In this document: one piece after another, positions 1-12,440 of the stretch | How positions within the stretch are numbered: the first letter of the stretch is position 1 | Layout: the number at the start of each line of letters is the position of its first letter | NCBI GenBank assembly: GCA_020152595.1 | Contig: JAIGNY010003269.1 | Location: 974,501-1,038,500, forward strand | Reading direction: 5' to 3' | DNA from: Chiridota heheva | Taxonomy: Eukaryota; Echinodermata; Holothuroidea; Apodida; Chiridotidae | DNA: 64,000 nt | The notes under the pieces: generated by a model | The model's input: the letters and a program-made list of their open reading frames with translations, nothing else | The model's database searches: none | What the model was told of the DNA's origin: nothing | Program-made: the position numbers and the translations under genes

Positions 1-28
1 TTTTAAGCAAAAGTTAGTACAGGCACAT

Positions 29-1580
29 ATGAGAGGTCACGTACGATTTGATAATCTCCACTCATACACTCTGTGTATGGGTGGAGCTAAAAAACAAGGG
101 CTTGATGTAACATATGCTAACTATCGACCAGTAAGCAATCTTAGTTTCTTATCTAAAATAGTTGAGCGTGCTGTTGTTGAACAAATGATCAAGCATAGTC
201 AGCAGCATGACTTATTACCTTCCTGTCAATCAGGGTTTCGCCCATTCCATAGCACAGAAACTGCTTTAGCTCAAATTCAATCAGACCAGGGAGTTGTTAA
301 CAACTCCCTGATCAGACATACTGCTGCAACTAGACAAACAAAAATGTATCATTCTAGTACTCTTTGACCTAAGTGTGGCATTCGACACAATTGATCATGG
401 TATGCTTCTCAAAACCTTAAATAAGCGTTTTGGCATTGATGGAACCATCTTAGATCGGTTTGAATCCTATTTAGTTCAAAGGAAACAAAATATCCTTATC
501 AGTAAATCAAGAGCATTTTGTGTGCCTCAGGGCTCTTGTTGTGGACCCCCCTTATTCACAAGGTATGCATCTTCTCTTTTTGATGCTTTGATAGCCATTT
601 CTTTCAGTATTCATGGTTATGCTGATGACCACAGCTTATACATATCGTTTAATGCTAATGATCCATCAAATATGATCTCAGTCATAGCTGAAATTGAAGG
701 TTGTTTGAAAATAGTGAAAGATTGGATGATTTTCAACAAACTCAAAATGAAAGATTCAAAAAGTAAAGTCATGATTTTTGGAGCCAATTATCAACCAACT
801 AAATTAAATATTGGCAGTATTGCTATTGGTAATAACAGTGAAATTATCTTCCACTGTTAAATATCTGGGCGCTTGCTTAGATCAAGGTATAACAATGGCT
901 GACCTCATGTCAATCACAAATGCAAAACTGCATTTTACCATTTATTTAACATTAGGTGCATAAAGTTTCTGGACAGAAGCTCTGCAATATCACTTGTAAA
1001 TGTACTGCATAGATTATTGCAATGTCCTCCTTGCAGGGGTGCCAGGTGTTACAGTGAAAAAATTGCAAGGTGTTCAAAATTATTCTGCAAGGCTCGTCAC
1101 AAGAAGCAACCGTTTCACTTCATCACTTTTTCAACTGCATAAACTTCATTGGCTACCTGTTTCATATAGAATTGAATTTATAATTTTAATCCTCATTTCT
1201 AAATCCTTTATAACATGGCCCTGTTATATCTGACTGAAATGTTTCATTATAAACAAACCAGCTACCGCCTTCGCTCTCAAAACCACCTCATCCTTTATGT
1301 TTCAAAAAGTAAACTTACATATGGCGATCGCTCTCTGCAAATATTTTGCCCAAAATTTTGGAATGACTTGCCTCTTTCAATCAAATCTGCTCAATCCCTT
1401 AAACAATTCCACACCTTGCTTAAGACTCATTTCAATTGTGCTTTCAAGTCCTCTTCATAATTTTCTTGTTCTTTATATTTCATGCTGATCTTATTTACAC
1501 ATTTCTTTGTGCATATTTTGTAAGGCGCATTCGAATAAGTTATTTAGATAATGCGCCATATAAGTGTAATAAACTTAACT
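29..1580 (+). mobile_element. CR1-like non-LTR retrotransposon, degenerate
   Basis: Relic of a CR1-superclade LINE reverse transcriptase, split over several frames. Positions 29-367 carry the RT N-terminal blocks (NYRPVSNLSFLSKIVE, then SGFRPFHSTETAL). Positions 363-860 carry the block beginning FDLSVAFDTIDHGML, PQGS and the catalytic GYADD box near 615-635. Positions 1000-1460 carry the C-terminal region with DYCN, LHWLPV and a late YGDRSLQIFCPKFWNDLP block. Each block is typical of this superclade. The frame breaks near 367, 860 and 1215 make it non-functional. The 5' part lies outside the window. The 3' end has a perfect 7-bp stem (GGCGCAT 1524-1530 with ATGCGCC 1551-1557) followed by a TATAA-like tail, common at CR1 3' ends. 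Seen: the motifs. Inferred: clade, by motif resemblance only. Confidence 0.85.
1524..1557 (+). other. 3'-terminal hairpin of the CR1-like LINE
   Basis: A perfect 7-bp inverted repeat with a 20-nt loop sits just after the last coding remnant and before the TAAACTTAACTTAACT tail. Comparable stem-loops followed by a short repeated tail are known near the 3' ends of CR1/L2 elements, where the reverse transcriptase recognises its RNA. The function here is inferred from position. Confidence 0.5.
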
Positions 1581-1604
1581 TAACTGAAAGTGAAACTTAA
1601 CTTA

Positions 1605-2985
1605 TTAAACTCTGCCTTTATTATTGTGTTTATTTGCCTAAAGTTGCTACAGTAAATGAACTGACTAGACTTTTTTTTTTTATTTAGTATGCTCAGTCAG
1701 GGAGTGACAGGATGTGACTGCATATGCACATAGTGTGTGATGCCAAGTGGGACATGGATGGGGGCCATGCGAGACATGACATAATATACCATGTGTTATA
1801 CACCAAGGACTATATCAGGCATAATTATTTGACTCCGCCTTTTTTCTTTCTCATTTAACAGGTCAATTGCATATAATTTATTATATGAACTGCCACTTTC
1901 ATACATGGTATGCTCAATCAGGGACTGCAATAGCTAGGATGAGACTTCTTATGGAGCCTATGGGATGTCATGTGGGACATGGGGTGGGATGCCATGTGGG
2001 ACATGGAGTGGGATGTGGGACGTGCGGTGGGATGCCATGTGAAACAGTGTGGGATGCCATGTAGAATGTATGTTGGAATGTTATGTGGGATGGTAGAAAT
2101 GCTGTGGGATAGGATGTCATGTGGGACATGGGATTTCATGTGGGATATGGAGTGGGATGTCATGTGGGGCATGCCATGTGAGACATGGGGTGGGATGCCA
2201 CGAGTAACACAGAGTGACATAGGTTGGGATGCCAAGTGTGACATAGGGTATGAGGTTATGTGGGACATAGGGTAGAAGGCCATGATGCCATGTGAGACAT
2301 AAAGTATGATGTCATTGGGACATTGGAGGGATATGTGGAACATATGGTGGGATCCTATGTGGGACATCAGGTGGGAAGTCACTGATATACAGTGGGATAC
2401 CATGGGGGACATAGGGAGAGATGCCATGTGGGACACAGAGAGGGATGCCATGTGGGACATAGGGAGGGATGTCATGTGGTACATATGGTTGGATCAATAA
2501 GGGACATACATGTAGGGTGGGATCCATGTGGGACATAGGGTGGGATGCCATGTGGGACATGGTGGAATGCCATGTGAGACATGGTGGAATGCCATTTGAG
2601 ACATGGTGGAATGCCATTTGAGACATGGTGGAATGCCATATGAAACATACTGTATGGTGGAATGCCATTTGGGATATAGGGTGGGATGCCATGTGGGACA
2701 AGGCATGGTATGTCATGTAGGACATGGGGTGGGGAGTCATTTGGAACATGGGATGGGATCCATGTGGGACAAGGTGGGATGCCATGTAGGTCATAGGATG
2801 GGATGCCATGTGGGACATATAGTGGAATGCCATGTGGGCCATGGCATGTGGGACATGGGTGGGATGCCATGTGTGAGATGTTGGAATGCCATGTGGGACA
2901 AGGGATGGGATGTCATGTGGGACATGGGGTGGGATGCCATGTGGGACATGGGATACCATGTGCAAGATGCCATTTTTATAATTGG
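1605..2985 (+). repeat. Interspersed element with 19-bp minisatellite, left copy
   Basis: A non-repetitive head (about 1605-1960) leads into a tandem array (about 1960-2985) of a degenerate 19-bp unit, consensus gggatgtcatgtgggacat, with interspersed 21-24 bp variants. The head matches, in reverse complement, the flank at about 39450-39760, so this is one interspersed element present twice in inverted orientation. The array is open in several frames only because its unit lacks stop codons; encoded MWDMG/CHVGHG-type peptides are artefacts. The left edge abuts the CR1 tail. The class of the carrier element is unknown. Confidence 0.85.
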
Positions 2986-2999
2986 CCAGGTCATATGAT

Positions 3000-4069
3000 A
3001 TGGGTGTCAATTTACATGGGCATGCGAACCATGCAGTATTCACCATTCTAGTTTATATGGAAAGGGGGAATTTGCAAAATGCTTTCTTAAAACCATCAGG
3101 TAATCTTACACTAAGACTAGAGTGAATTAAGATCAATTAAAGCAAACTGTTTTGTGAAATTCGTACATAAATTAAGATCAATATTAGCTGTTCACCCATC
3201 AGACTATTGTACAATAAATCCTTTATGACCACAAGACAAATGCCAGTGGCAATTGCTACATGTGTTAGGAACAACTGCCACATGTACCAGGGAGAGTGCA
3301 GGGGTAGGGGTGCATTGATGGTTGGTAATTTTGTTTTAACTGGCAATGTGGCCTGGGAAAGTGATCCATGTCCTGGCCACTGTAGCCATAATTGTACACC
3401 CTTTAAAAATAAATAATGGAGTAAAAAAATGATAATTACATGAAAATGATTCCAATTTTTAGATACCACATACAACTTATTCATTTTGAGCTGTGTTTTT
3501 GAACGGAATTTTCCTCAAAATACATATATGCCTAAATACTGAGAGAAATTACTTTCCCCAATTGAACTAACATACAGGAAAGGTATCGTTGTTGCTTGGA
3601 CTAAGTAAGAGAGGTACAAAAGTGTTTTGGGAGTTCTGACATTCTAAAGCTGTTTTCAAGGTTGAGGCTGCTGCTTCGTTTTCTTCACTTTAAATCCAGG
3701 AAGAAATAACGAGAAAGATACCACAAAACATTTGCCTGAAGAAAGGATTAAAGAAATGTTCACACAAGACATTATTTTGAACAAGAAAAGACGAAAGAGT
3801 AGCAACTTTCATCAGCACCTGATGTTTATTTAAATCAGATATGAACTATACAGAGATGAGCTTCACACTTACCTACTAACTGGCCGCTTCTAAAAAAGCA
3901 TTATACAAACATATATGCAACATGGACGGCCACATTGAAATTTCAGCTTTAATAGCATTGCCATTCAAACTATGAATGTTGTAGAGAAAAAATACTTCAG
4001 AGCAAACAGCTTATCAATAAAAGCTGTAAGTTACAAAAAAAAAACATTGGTAGCTTGTAACTTAAAAAA
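3000..4069. other. AT-rich stretch, no gene seen
   Basis: No coding signal, RNA gene or clear repeat is visible. Short ORFs on both strands overlap each other and show no recognisable motif. Confidence 0.5.
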
Positions 4070-4073
4070 ATTC

Positions 4074-4660
4074 TTTAAAGGAATACTCCCATGGATTTTC
4101 ATTTTTTTAAATATATATATATAACAGAAATGTTTTAGAAAAAAAGTGGTGAAAAAACTATCTTAATATCTTATTCCATTTAAAAGTTAGAAAATTTAAA
4201 AGTATTTTTGAATTTAGACAAAAGTAACTGATTGGCAACATCTGTGATGTCATAGAGACAATTTCAACAAAACATCTTTTGCATTTCTTTAAAAATGATT
4301 TGAATTTTTTTCTTATTGAAATTGTGATGTACAACATGAAAAAAACCAAAATGTTTTTTTGTAAATTATATATTCCACCCTATCTCTATAATGAACCAAA
4401 AATGCTGATCGATAATGTAAAATAAGTGTGATTAAATTGATAAGAAATACATAAGAACTGCTGGAATTGCCTTGATGACATCACCAAGCTAAAGGACATA
4501 TACTGTACAAGGTGTTTTTAAGAACATTTTTAGACTCTTTAAATTGTTATAACTTCTAAATGGAATAAGATATTAACATAGTTTTTCCACCACTTTTTTT
4601 CTACAAATTTTCTCTATCATATATGAAAAAAATGAAAATCCATGGAAATATTCCTTTAAA
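4074..4660. mobile_element. Hairpin MITE with long inverted arms
   Basis: The two ends are inverted copies: the left begins tttaaaggaatactcccat and the right ends atggaaatattcctttaaa. Similarity continues inward for roughly 200 bp on each arm, including a shared 'aaaaaaagtggtg' stretch and an 'aatatcttattccattta' stretch. Identical ATTC tetranucleotides flank it (4070-4073 and 4661-4664), a possible target-site duplication. No transposase is encoded. Single arms resembling the right arm occur near 44880-44990, 46330-46440 and 49260-49395, so it is a family. Superfamily not assigned. Confidence 0.75.
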
Positions 4661-4664
4661 ATTC

Positions 4665-6470
4665 AAACCTTTTGGTGATTAGCTAATAATAATTGTGTCT
4701 AGCATTTACACCATTGTTTTCGCCATAACCAGTTTAAACTAAAGCAAACTTTAAACTGCTATATCTTGGATATTCAACGAAATATGCTAAATGGTATATA
4801 AAAACATTAAATGTTTAAATAAACTTAGGTCCAATTTTTCACAAACATTTGAAAGTTGTGAATGCACAATGGATTTAATCCATTAGAAATGTCATTCCTA
4901 TACAATGAATTACAGCATTAAATAACAAAAATAAAATAATTAACTATATAATGATATATAACATGCCCTTGTCTAATATATTGAGATCCCATCTTTAAAT
5001 GTCACAACAAATATGCAGCACTAGTCATGTGGGTTAAAATTCAAAAGTTGATTTATTCTATGGATATTACAAAAGATTGAAGAGTTATATCAGCATCTAC
5101 TGCCAGTGTTATATTACTCTTTTACTACTAGATGGCAAACATGACATAAAAAGATGAAAAAAAATGGAGCTGCCAAAATGCAACAGGACAATACTATCCT
5201 AATATACATGAATATCCAATGTAAAATCATTCAACTTTGGCTACATTACAACTTTTGTTTTTCCAAAATGGTTCTTTGGGATCTACATGGGTTCATGAAT
5301 AACTACAGATGTTTAACAATACCCAGGATCTTCTGTGCACATACACATCCAACAAAGTGAAGGAAAGCATTATTCCAATTAACAAACCTTTAAATTTTAC
5401 TCAATCTAAATGTAAACAATTCTTAATTGTAACCTGAGATGTTACTAATTTCTTAAAACAGGAAATTAGTGTTTCAAGACAAGCTTTTTGAACCGGGTAG
5501 ATTTACTCAAAAGTTCACGTGTTCATTTTTCCTTGTGTGTTTGGAAAAAGATCTAAAAATCATAGAACAAGCAAAGCTCTTCAACCAAAAAATAGGCATT
5601 AACAAAATAATTTCACCAATGTTTTCAAAAAATGATGTGAATTTATGACTTGTAACAGTTAAGGTCTCCAGGAGCTTTTGTTAAATGATCCATTACTCTG
5701 ATGTGAGTTGGTGGTTGATAACATTGATATTCCTCAAATATGCTGTTCAATAGCATATTTCAGTAAGTGTAAACTTTACCAGTCTGTAGGGGAATGTCAT
5801 AAATTATGCATGTGTAAACATTCTGAAATATATAAGGGCTAATATCCTTCAAACAAAATTATAAAGAGTTATTTCAAGTTACAATAATTTTGAACTGAAA
5901 AAGTTTGTCATTTCACAAATGTGAATTCACTGCACATCTTTGGATCTTTAATGAATCATGACGGAAATGATTCATACTTGGAATAAGTTGCTGATAATCA
6001 TACATGGTCGGCTAAGTCTACTCTGTTTCTTTTTAACTTTGTTGACTAAAACTTGATGAAAATTGAGCATTTGTGTATGTGATTTTGAAAGATTAATCCT
6101 GGATTTTGGTAATAGAAATTTGAGCTATGAATTAAGATAATGAGTGTACAGAAGAGCATTCTCATGCCATGTGTCTCATTTGGGAACTGTATTATGTCAA
6201 ACATATTTCAAATTGTGATTAATGTATGTATACACAATCGACATGAAAAATTCCAAAATTTCACCAATGCTGGAAACTGAAAACTTTTTGTTAGTCAACA
6301 CATTTTGTATTCTGCTTATGAATATCAAACTTTTCTGCTTATACTTCCTTGCCCTTTCTTTTAAAGAGCAGCGTTTTAATACATATTTTTAAAACAATAG
6401 TACATGGATCATTTGACAAACAATGCTAATCAAGTTGGGCCAATTGATGTCATAACATCTAAAACTCCGG
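4665..6470. other. AT-rich stretch, no gene seen
   Basis: I see no supportable gene, RNA or repeat. Reading frames are short and without recognisable motifs. Confidence 0.5.
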
Positions 6471-6477
6471 TCTAGTT

Positions 6478-7580
6478 TGTTGATGTTTAACGGCACCGCG
6501 ACAGTCGGTCAAATGTGCCAAGAGGGTGTTAAAAACTAAGGTGCTTGGGTTAGGACAGAGAGGAAAGAGAGGAGGGGAGAAGGTGGATAAGGGAAAGAAG
6601 TTAAAGTAACAAAAGGAAGATGAGGAAGGTAAGGCAGAGAAGGGAAGGAAAGGGTGGTTTAGATGTGGAATAAATTGCTGTTGCAGAGAAAGGTGATGAA
6701 GTTGGAGGTAGGATTGTTCTTGAAAAGATCGGAAATGGAGATAGAGGGGGAGAGGATAAATTGATAACAAACTCTACGTCATCCAGCCCACCATTCCGAT
6801 CAAACCCACCATCCACCTCTCCAGTGTCAATAACATTCACATTACCAATTCCTTATTTGACACCCCCACCCCTCTGCAACAATTGCCATTGCACCCTCAC
6901 AGTTCCACCACGTCCTCTTTGCTGGCCACCTGTACAACCTTCCCAGAGCTTCCTTCACTCCCCACAACTCAATAGCAGAGTTCTTCCAGAAACACCCTAG
7001 GGATAAAATGATCTCCTTCCTTCATCATGCTTCCCTCTACAACTGGAATGATCTAACCCCTCAGGCACAATTTGACCCTCGCTGTCATGGTGCTGTTAAG
7101 CCCTCATCAAACAAACAAACAGGTTAAGAGAATAAGCTTGATTGAGAGAACGGTGTTGCATGTAGGGCAGAGAGGAGCCGGAAAGTAGGTGAGAGTGGGT
7201 GAGCAAGGTGTGGCCGAGCCGGATGCGGGTGATAACAACATCCTCCCTGCAGTTGCGACTGTGCAGGGGAACGTTGGTACCGATGGTTTGATGGTGTGAA
7301 GGTTGTTACTGGTCTGAGATTCCAGGAGTCTTACCAGGTCTTACTGAGGTAGCTGAAAGTGGAGAAACGGAGATCTGAAAGTGTGGGATAGGAAAAGGAG
7401 AGATGTGACTTGACAGAGCAATGTTGGCAGCTCTATCATTGATGGGAAGGCCGATGTGGCTGGGGATCCAGAAAAAGATCATTTTTACCCCCAAGGAGGA
7501 AAGAGCATGAAGTTTAGTAAAGTTGATCTGTAATGCTACAGTACTTAACGTTTCCCAGTCACATGTTGCCCACATTATCT
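6478..7580 (-). mobile_element. LINE family A, 3' fragment (interrupted)
   Basis: A family A non-LTR element read right to left. The 7306-7575 segment encodes RNase H residues (FFWIPSHIGLP followed by AANIAL). The 3' UTR ends at 6478 with the family signature gttgatgtttaacggcacc (as read on +), also seen at 30690 and 37800. The body is split by a family B fragment (6757-7118) in the opposite orientation. The RT and endonuclease are absent: this is a 5'-truncated, dead copy. The clade (I/Jockey-type, RT plus RNase H) is inferred from motif order. Confidence 0.8.
6757..7118 (+). mobile_element. LINE family B, 3' end nested in family A
   Basis: This segment matches the reverse complement of 21590-22140. 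It encodes the family B C-terminal knuckle (LCNNCHCTLTV, C-x2-C spacing) and a tail with HNSIAEFFQKHP, then a 3' UTR ending in caaacaaacaaacag at about 7105-7118. Family A sequence resumes immediately after it (gttaagagaataagc), so B inserted into A, with loss of some A sequence at the junction when compared with the copy at 46950. Confidence 0.8.
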
Positions 7581-7924
7581 TTCACTAACATTTTTACCAG
7601 TGGTAAGATGCAGTAACATGTTGAAAGAAAGAAAAGGAAACCTATAATATGAACAAAAAAGAATAACAAATATGCAACTTATACACATATGCATAAATCA
7701 AAAGAGATGGTTATTTTCTTAAGCTAGTTAAAGCCAAACATTTCACACAAAATCCACCGCCTATAAGTCTGCAAAGGTTTCGGTAAAGCAATGTGCATTG
7801 TATCCAAAACAAAACTGCCTAATTAGTTAGCATAGCATAGCAAGATTTAATGACCCAAAAGCATCCAGTGCTGTATATTATATCAAGACACCCACAACCT
7901 TTGATAACCACCAGTTGTGAACTC

Positions 7925-8005
7925 ACTGGTTGCAGACCCACCAGGATTTGAACCCGGGACGTGCGGGTGAGAGGACAACATTTTAAGTGCTACACCACTT
8001 AGTTG
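7925..8005 (-). mobile_element. tRNA-derived SINE head
   Basis: On the minus strand a tRNA-like segment contains a near-consensus RNA polymerase III B box (gggttcaaatcc, complement of 7944-7955) and an A-box-like taagtggtgtagca (complement of 7988-8001), about 35 bp apart. This is the layout of a tRNA-derived SINE promoter. No clean cloverleaf or acceptor stem is apparent, so it is not called as a tRNA gene. A body of unknown length extends to lower coordinates (about 7860). Confidence 0.55.
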
Positions 8006-8009
8006 TTAA

Positions 8010-8395
8010 TTATTATTATGTCCCCTCAAAAGTTCCCTCACTGGCTTCCAATTGTGTTTTGTATTCAATCTAAACTAGTTGTTTTCATTTTCAAGTCCCT
8101 ATATAAAAACGAAGGTTACCTTTCTGATCACATTCACCCTACTTATAGCAATATGTATTTGTTATACTTGAATGATTCTCCCATTCTTTTTGTCCTCAGA
8201 CCAAAATGTCACACTTTAGGTGATAATGGTTTTTATTATGCAGGCCCATCCCTTTGGAATAAACTGCCTGCCACTTTTCATCAAATCAAGTTTGCTGGAG
8301 TCTAAGCTATAAGTTTTGTTACTATTTGTACAGCACCTCCGAAGATTGTTTAATCAAGGATCGCACTATATAAATGTAATGGATTTGGATGGATT
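8010..8395 (+). mobile_element. CR1-like LINE, C-terminal fragment and 3' tail
   Basis: Encodes a CR1-type RT C-terminal region: HWLPIVFCIQSKLVVFIFKSLY, then YLSDHI and a GPSLWNKLPA block. It is followed by a 3' UTR with the typical 'gcactatataaatgtaatgg' ending and ggat repeats. Only the last ~100 codons survive, as expected of 5' truncation during target-primed reverse transcription. Confidence 0.8.
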
Positions 8396-8474
8396 AAAAA
8401 CATACTTTTGTGAAGTGAAGCACATTTAATGCACTGCAGATTTTTGCACTATTTAAATGTATTTTAATAATCAT

Positions 8475-8479
<5 letters not shown>

Positions 8480-8531
<52 letters not shown>

Positions 8532-8580
8532 TATAGATAGATAGATAGATATATAGATATATATATATATATATATATAT

Positions 8581-8643
<63 letters not shown>
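8480..8643. repeat. AT / ATAG microsatellite
   Basis: Perfect and near-perfect (AT)n runs alternate with (ATAG)n/(GATA)n runs. The long tyrosine-serine-isoleucine ORFs read on the minus strand are products of this repeat and not genes. Confidence 0.95.
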
Positions 8644-8649
8644 TAACCC

Positions 8650-10985
8650 ATTTAACAAAAATCAGATGTAAATTCAATTTAACAAAAATTGTTCAATATA
8701 TAGATCAACTTGGCCTTTTTCATTTATAGGAATACTTAATTATGATATTCAAGTTATAGATCTGTGTTCTATTACTTCCCTTGGAAAAAATTTTTTCTTT
8801 CTTGGTTTCGGAAAAAATAATTACTTACACTATTCTAATATGCATGATGATATCATTCAAGGTAACACAAGAATGTGACTTACAGTATACTAAGTTAAAA
8901 AACAACGTGTTCCCTGAGAAAACGTGAGCTGTAAGCACATACATAACCAACAAAAATTAAAAACTTGTGCAATAATAACAGGATTGCTATTCACAAATAA
9001 TGGTGCACTCACCATGGAGATGCTCAATATAACCAATACCACCAACTTCACCTCTAATGAACAGCTTTTAATTATTTTTGATGAGTTCTAATAAGAATAC
9101 TACAGGATAACTACTATTTAGAATCAGTCAATGTAAAACAGGTCATCAAAATTGTTTGAAGTCACCTCCAACCAATAAATTCGCTGACCAAAACCCTCTT
9201 CTGGGAGTGACCAACTACCCATGGTATTCATTAAGTGTAAATGTTAGAGCAAAGCCTCTTTTTATGGCTCATATCATGTGTGGTTTTTAACTACAATTTT
9301 TCAAACATTGGATATTCTTTTCACAAGTGGCAAATACTTCATTGCTTCAAAGAAATTAAACAAAATTAAAGTAAGTTTTTGTTATTCAAATCATTTAAAT
9401 TGCATATTTCAATAATGACTGTTGCAACACAAATTTTTCACTTTGCTTACATAATTCTCATGATTTTTTGAATAATTTAAGTCAATTAAATGAATGGAAT
9501 TAAAATTTATTATTCTCCTTTTCTTACCCACACCTTCGTAAAAATCTGGTGCAATATATGTGAGATGCACAAAGACAATACAATTAACTGAATTTCTGAG
9601 ATACAAACTTCAATATTTCTTTAATACATTCAATTTCAGTGACTTATCTTTAAACCTTCTAATATTATTTGAGTAATTTCTTAATTAGCAAATCAAAAAA
9701 TAAACTAATTAGCTAGTTCAAATTGTCATGATTCTCTTAAAAACAATAATGATTAAATATATTCTGGCAATTGCTTGGCATGGAAGGAAAATAACAATGA
9801 ACTATTAACTTCTGCAGCAACTCATTACAAAATGAAGTAAATGAGATAGAATTCCATTGTACTTTGCATCTGCAAATCATGTCTGATTCAGTGAAAATAT
9901 GAAACGTACAGGTCTCAGAGAATGTCTATGTGATTTCATTAAAGTTGCGCAGATCATTTTATTTTCAACTAAGGCAAATGGTTGGCATGTTCTTATCATG
10001 CGAAAAACATTGTTTTCAGTTATTTTCAATTTCCAGGGCAGAATTCTGTTAATAACATTCACCAAAGTGTAATCAAATCAAACACCCACAGATGTCCTGG
10101 TACCCACTTCCCTTGTCCAATCTAATAATCAATTTAAATCATACTTCAAACATGGGCAAATGTTTTCATCAAATCTTATCACTATTTCCTCTTACTTTTG
10201 GAGATATTCTTCCAACTAAACAAATAGACAGACAAACAAACAAACAAACCAATAAAAGGGCTGAAAAATGAGCTTCCTCCTGCTTTCAGTGGTAAAGGTA
10301 AATATGTACATAAAATCTGAATGCCTAGCTATGAGATGTTGGGAGTGAATGACAAGAAAATACATTGTCAGACTAAACAAAATTGATCATTTCTAAAAAC
10401 AAACTCAGCTGAGCACAGACTTTGTTCGATCATATTTTTAAAATAACATTTTCAAACAACTTTTCAACTACAACGATGACTACATTGCCTAACCGCATGG
10501 CCTCATTACAATCTGAATGTTCAACTTCCCTCTGTACATTTTCAATGAACTTTCACATACATGTTGAATGTTGTAACATTTTGTTAAACGCAACCAAATT
10601 TGATACCAAAAGCTGATTAAATATGTCTAATTTCTTTTCCATTCACTATTTATGTTCAAGCCTGTGTGTGTACAGTTTTATTATATATTTCAGTGTGCAA
10701 TTTATTTGTTTTAATCACTATACTAATAAAATATGCTTTTGAGGTGAGTGAAGTCCTGCTTCAACTATTCAATGTCTTTAGAAAACATTTGCAGAAGTTA
10801 AGTTTTCGTACTTTGTGAAGAAAGTGAACTATATTACAATATTGTCATAAGAAGTATCAGCTAATGGGTGGCCATGCTACTCATTACATCAGTGTGCAGC
10901 ATGCCTTACCATTCCATTTCACCTGTTTATAGTACATGCCTGCCACATCAAAAAAGAGGTGCATTAAGCAGAATAAACTAACGAG
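8650..10985. other. AT-rich stretch, no gene seen
   Basis: No coding motifs or well-defined repeats are seen apart from a short (caaa)n run near 10230. It may be intron or intergenic sequence. Confidence 0.45.
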
Positions 10986-10989
10986 GACA

Positions 10990-11600
10990 GAAACATCATC
11001 TGGTATGGACAACATTATCTAGTACAGAAAACATCATCTAGTACAGAAAACATAATCTAGTACAGAAAACATCATCTAGTACAGAAAACATCATCTAGTA
11101 CAGAAAACATCATCTAGTGCAGAAAACATCATCTAGCACAGAAAACATCATCTAGTACAGAAAACATCATTTAGTACAGAAAACATCATCTAGTACAGAA
11201 AACATCATCTAGTACAGAAAACATTATCTAGTACAGAAAACATCATTTTTAGTACAGAAAACATAATCTAGTACAGAAAACATCATCTAGTACAGAAAAC
11301 ATCATCTAGTACAGAAAACATCATCTAGTACAGAAAACATCATCTAGTACAGAAAACATCATCTAGTGCAGAAAACATCATCTAGCACAGAAAACATCAT
11401 CTAGTACAGAAAAATCATTTAGTACAGAAAACATCATCTAGTACAGAAAACATCATCTAACAGAAAACATCATCTAGTACAGAAAATATCATCTAGTACA
11501 GAAAACATCATTTAGTACAGAAAACATCATTTAGTACAGAAAACATCATCTAGTACAGAAAACATCATCTAGTACAGAAAACATCATTTAGTACAAATCT
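10990..11600. repeat. 19-bp minisatellite array
   Basis: About 32 tandem copies of a 19-bp unit, consensus gtacagaaaacatcatcta. Diagnostic variants (gtgcag followed by gcacag) occur at 11117 and again at 11366, showing a higher-order repeat of about 249 bp, i.e. 13 units with a small insertion. Its sequence is unrelated to the 19-bp array at 1960. Confidence 0.95.
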
Positions 11601-11949
11601 GTCAATAAATCTTTAGACCAACATCGAAATGAAAACATTAATATCATAACAACCTGTACATTGGTTAAAAAAAAAAAAAATTGATGAAGTAGAAAAAATA
11701 TTTACAAAAAAGAAGAATGCTATATCATCACAACATAAAAAGGAACTTAAATACATAATTTGATCATTGATTAATGTGTTCATTCTTTGGCTTATCAAAC
11801 TATATTTACATCATCACTCGCACACCATTAACCAACCTTTCATTGTTCAACAGCACGGGCAGATCTAAGTATACCAAGGAATGAGGAATTCCATTCATAT
11901 TTTTCACGTATACAACACTTCTATCAATTCTCTTAAAAGTATGACCCGT

Positions 11950-12440
11950 TTATGAATAAATGGCCCATATAGCTATGAATGTATGAGCCATGGTCATGAC
12001 CAATCATCATGAATGTATGGCCCATGGTCATGATTGTATGGCCCATGGATGGTCATGAATGCATGAAGCATAGTCATGACTGTATGACCCACTATCATAA
12101 ATGTATGGCCCATGATCATGAACCATGGTCATGACAGTATGACCCAACATCATGACAGTATGACCCATGGTCATGAATGCATGAACCATGGTCATGAATG
12201 CATGAACCATGGTCATGAATGCATGAACCATGGTCATGACTCTATGACCAATCACCATAAATGTATGGCCCATGGTCATGACTGTATAGCCCATGGTCAT
12301 GAATGCCTGACCAATGGTCATGAATGCCTGACCAATGGTCATGAATGCCTGACCAATGGTATTACCACGGTCATGAATGCATGAACCACAGTAATGACTG
12401 TATGACTGATAGTCATGAATGTATGACTAATGCCCTCCTA
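11950..12440. repeat. 21-bp minisatellite array
   Basis: Roughly 23 copies of a degenerate 21-bp unit around atgaaccatggtcatgaatgc. As 21 is divisible by three, the + strand reads as repeating MNHGHEC heptapeptides and the - strand as FMTMVHA-like heptads, but there is no sign of a real gene. The unit centres on a ccatgg palindrome flanked by catga/tcatg, so single strands could form local hairpins. Confidence 0.95.

Noticed and set aside
1867-3051. Multiple overlapping ORFs (up to 244 codons) in the left 19-bp array
   Set aside because: All derive from a stop-free tandem repeat, occur in several frames on both strands, and lack splice or domain support.
8394-8677. Tyrosine/isoleucine/serine-rich ORFs
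   Set aside because: Translation of the AT/ATAG microsatellite.
10990-11600. CRISPR-like regular repeats
   Set aside because: Units are contiguous with no spacers, and the window is eukaryotic; these are minisatellites.
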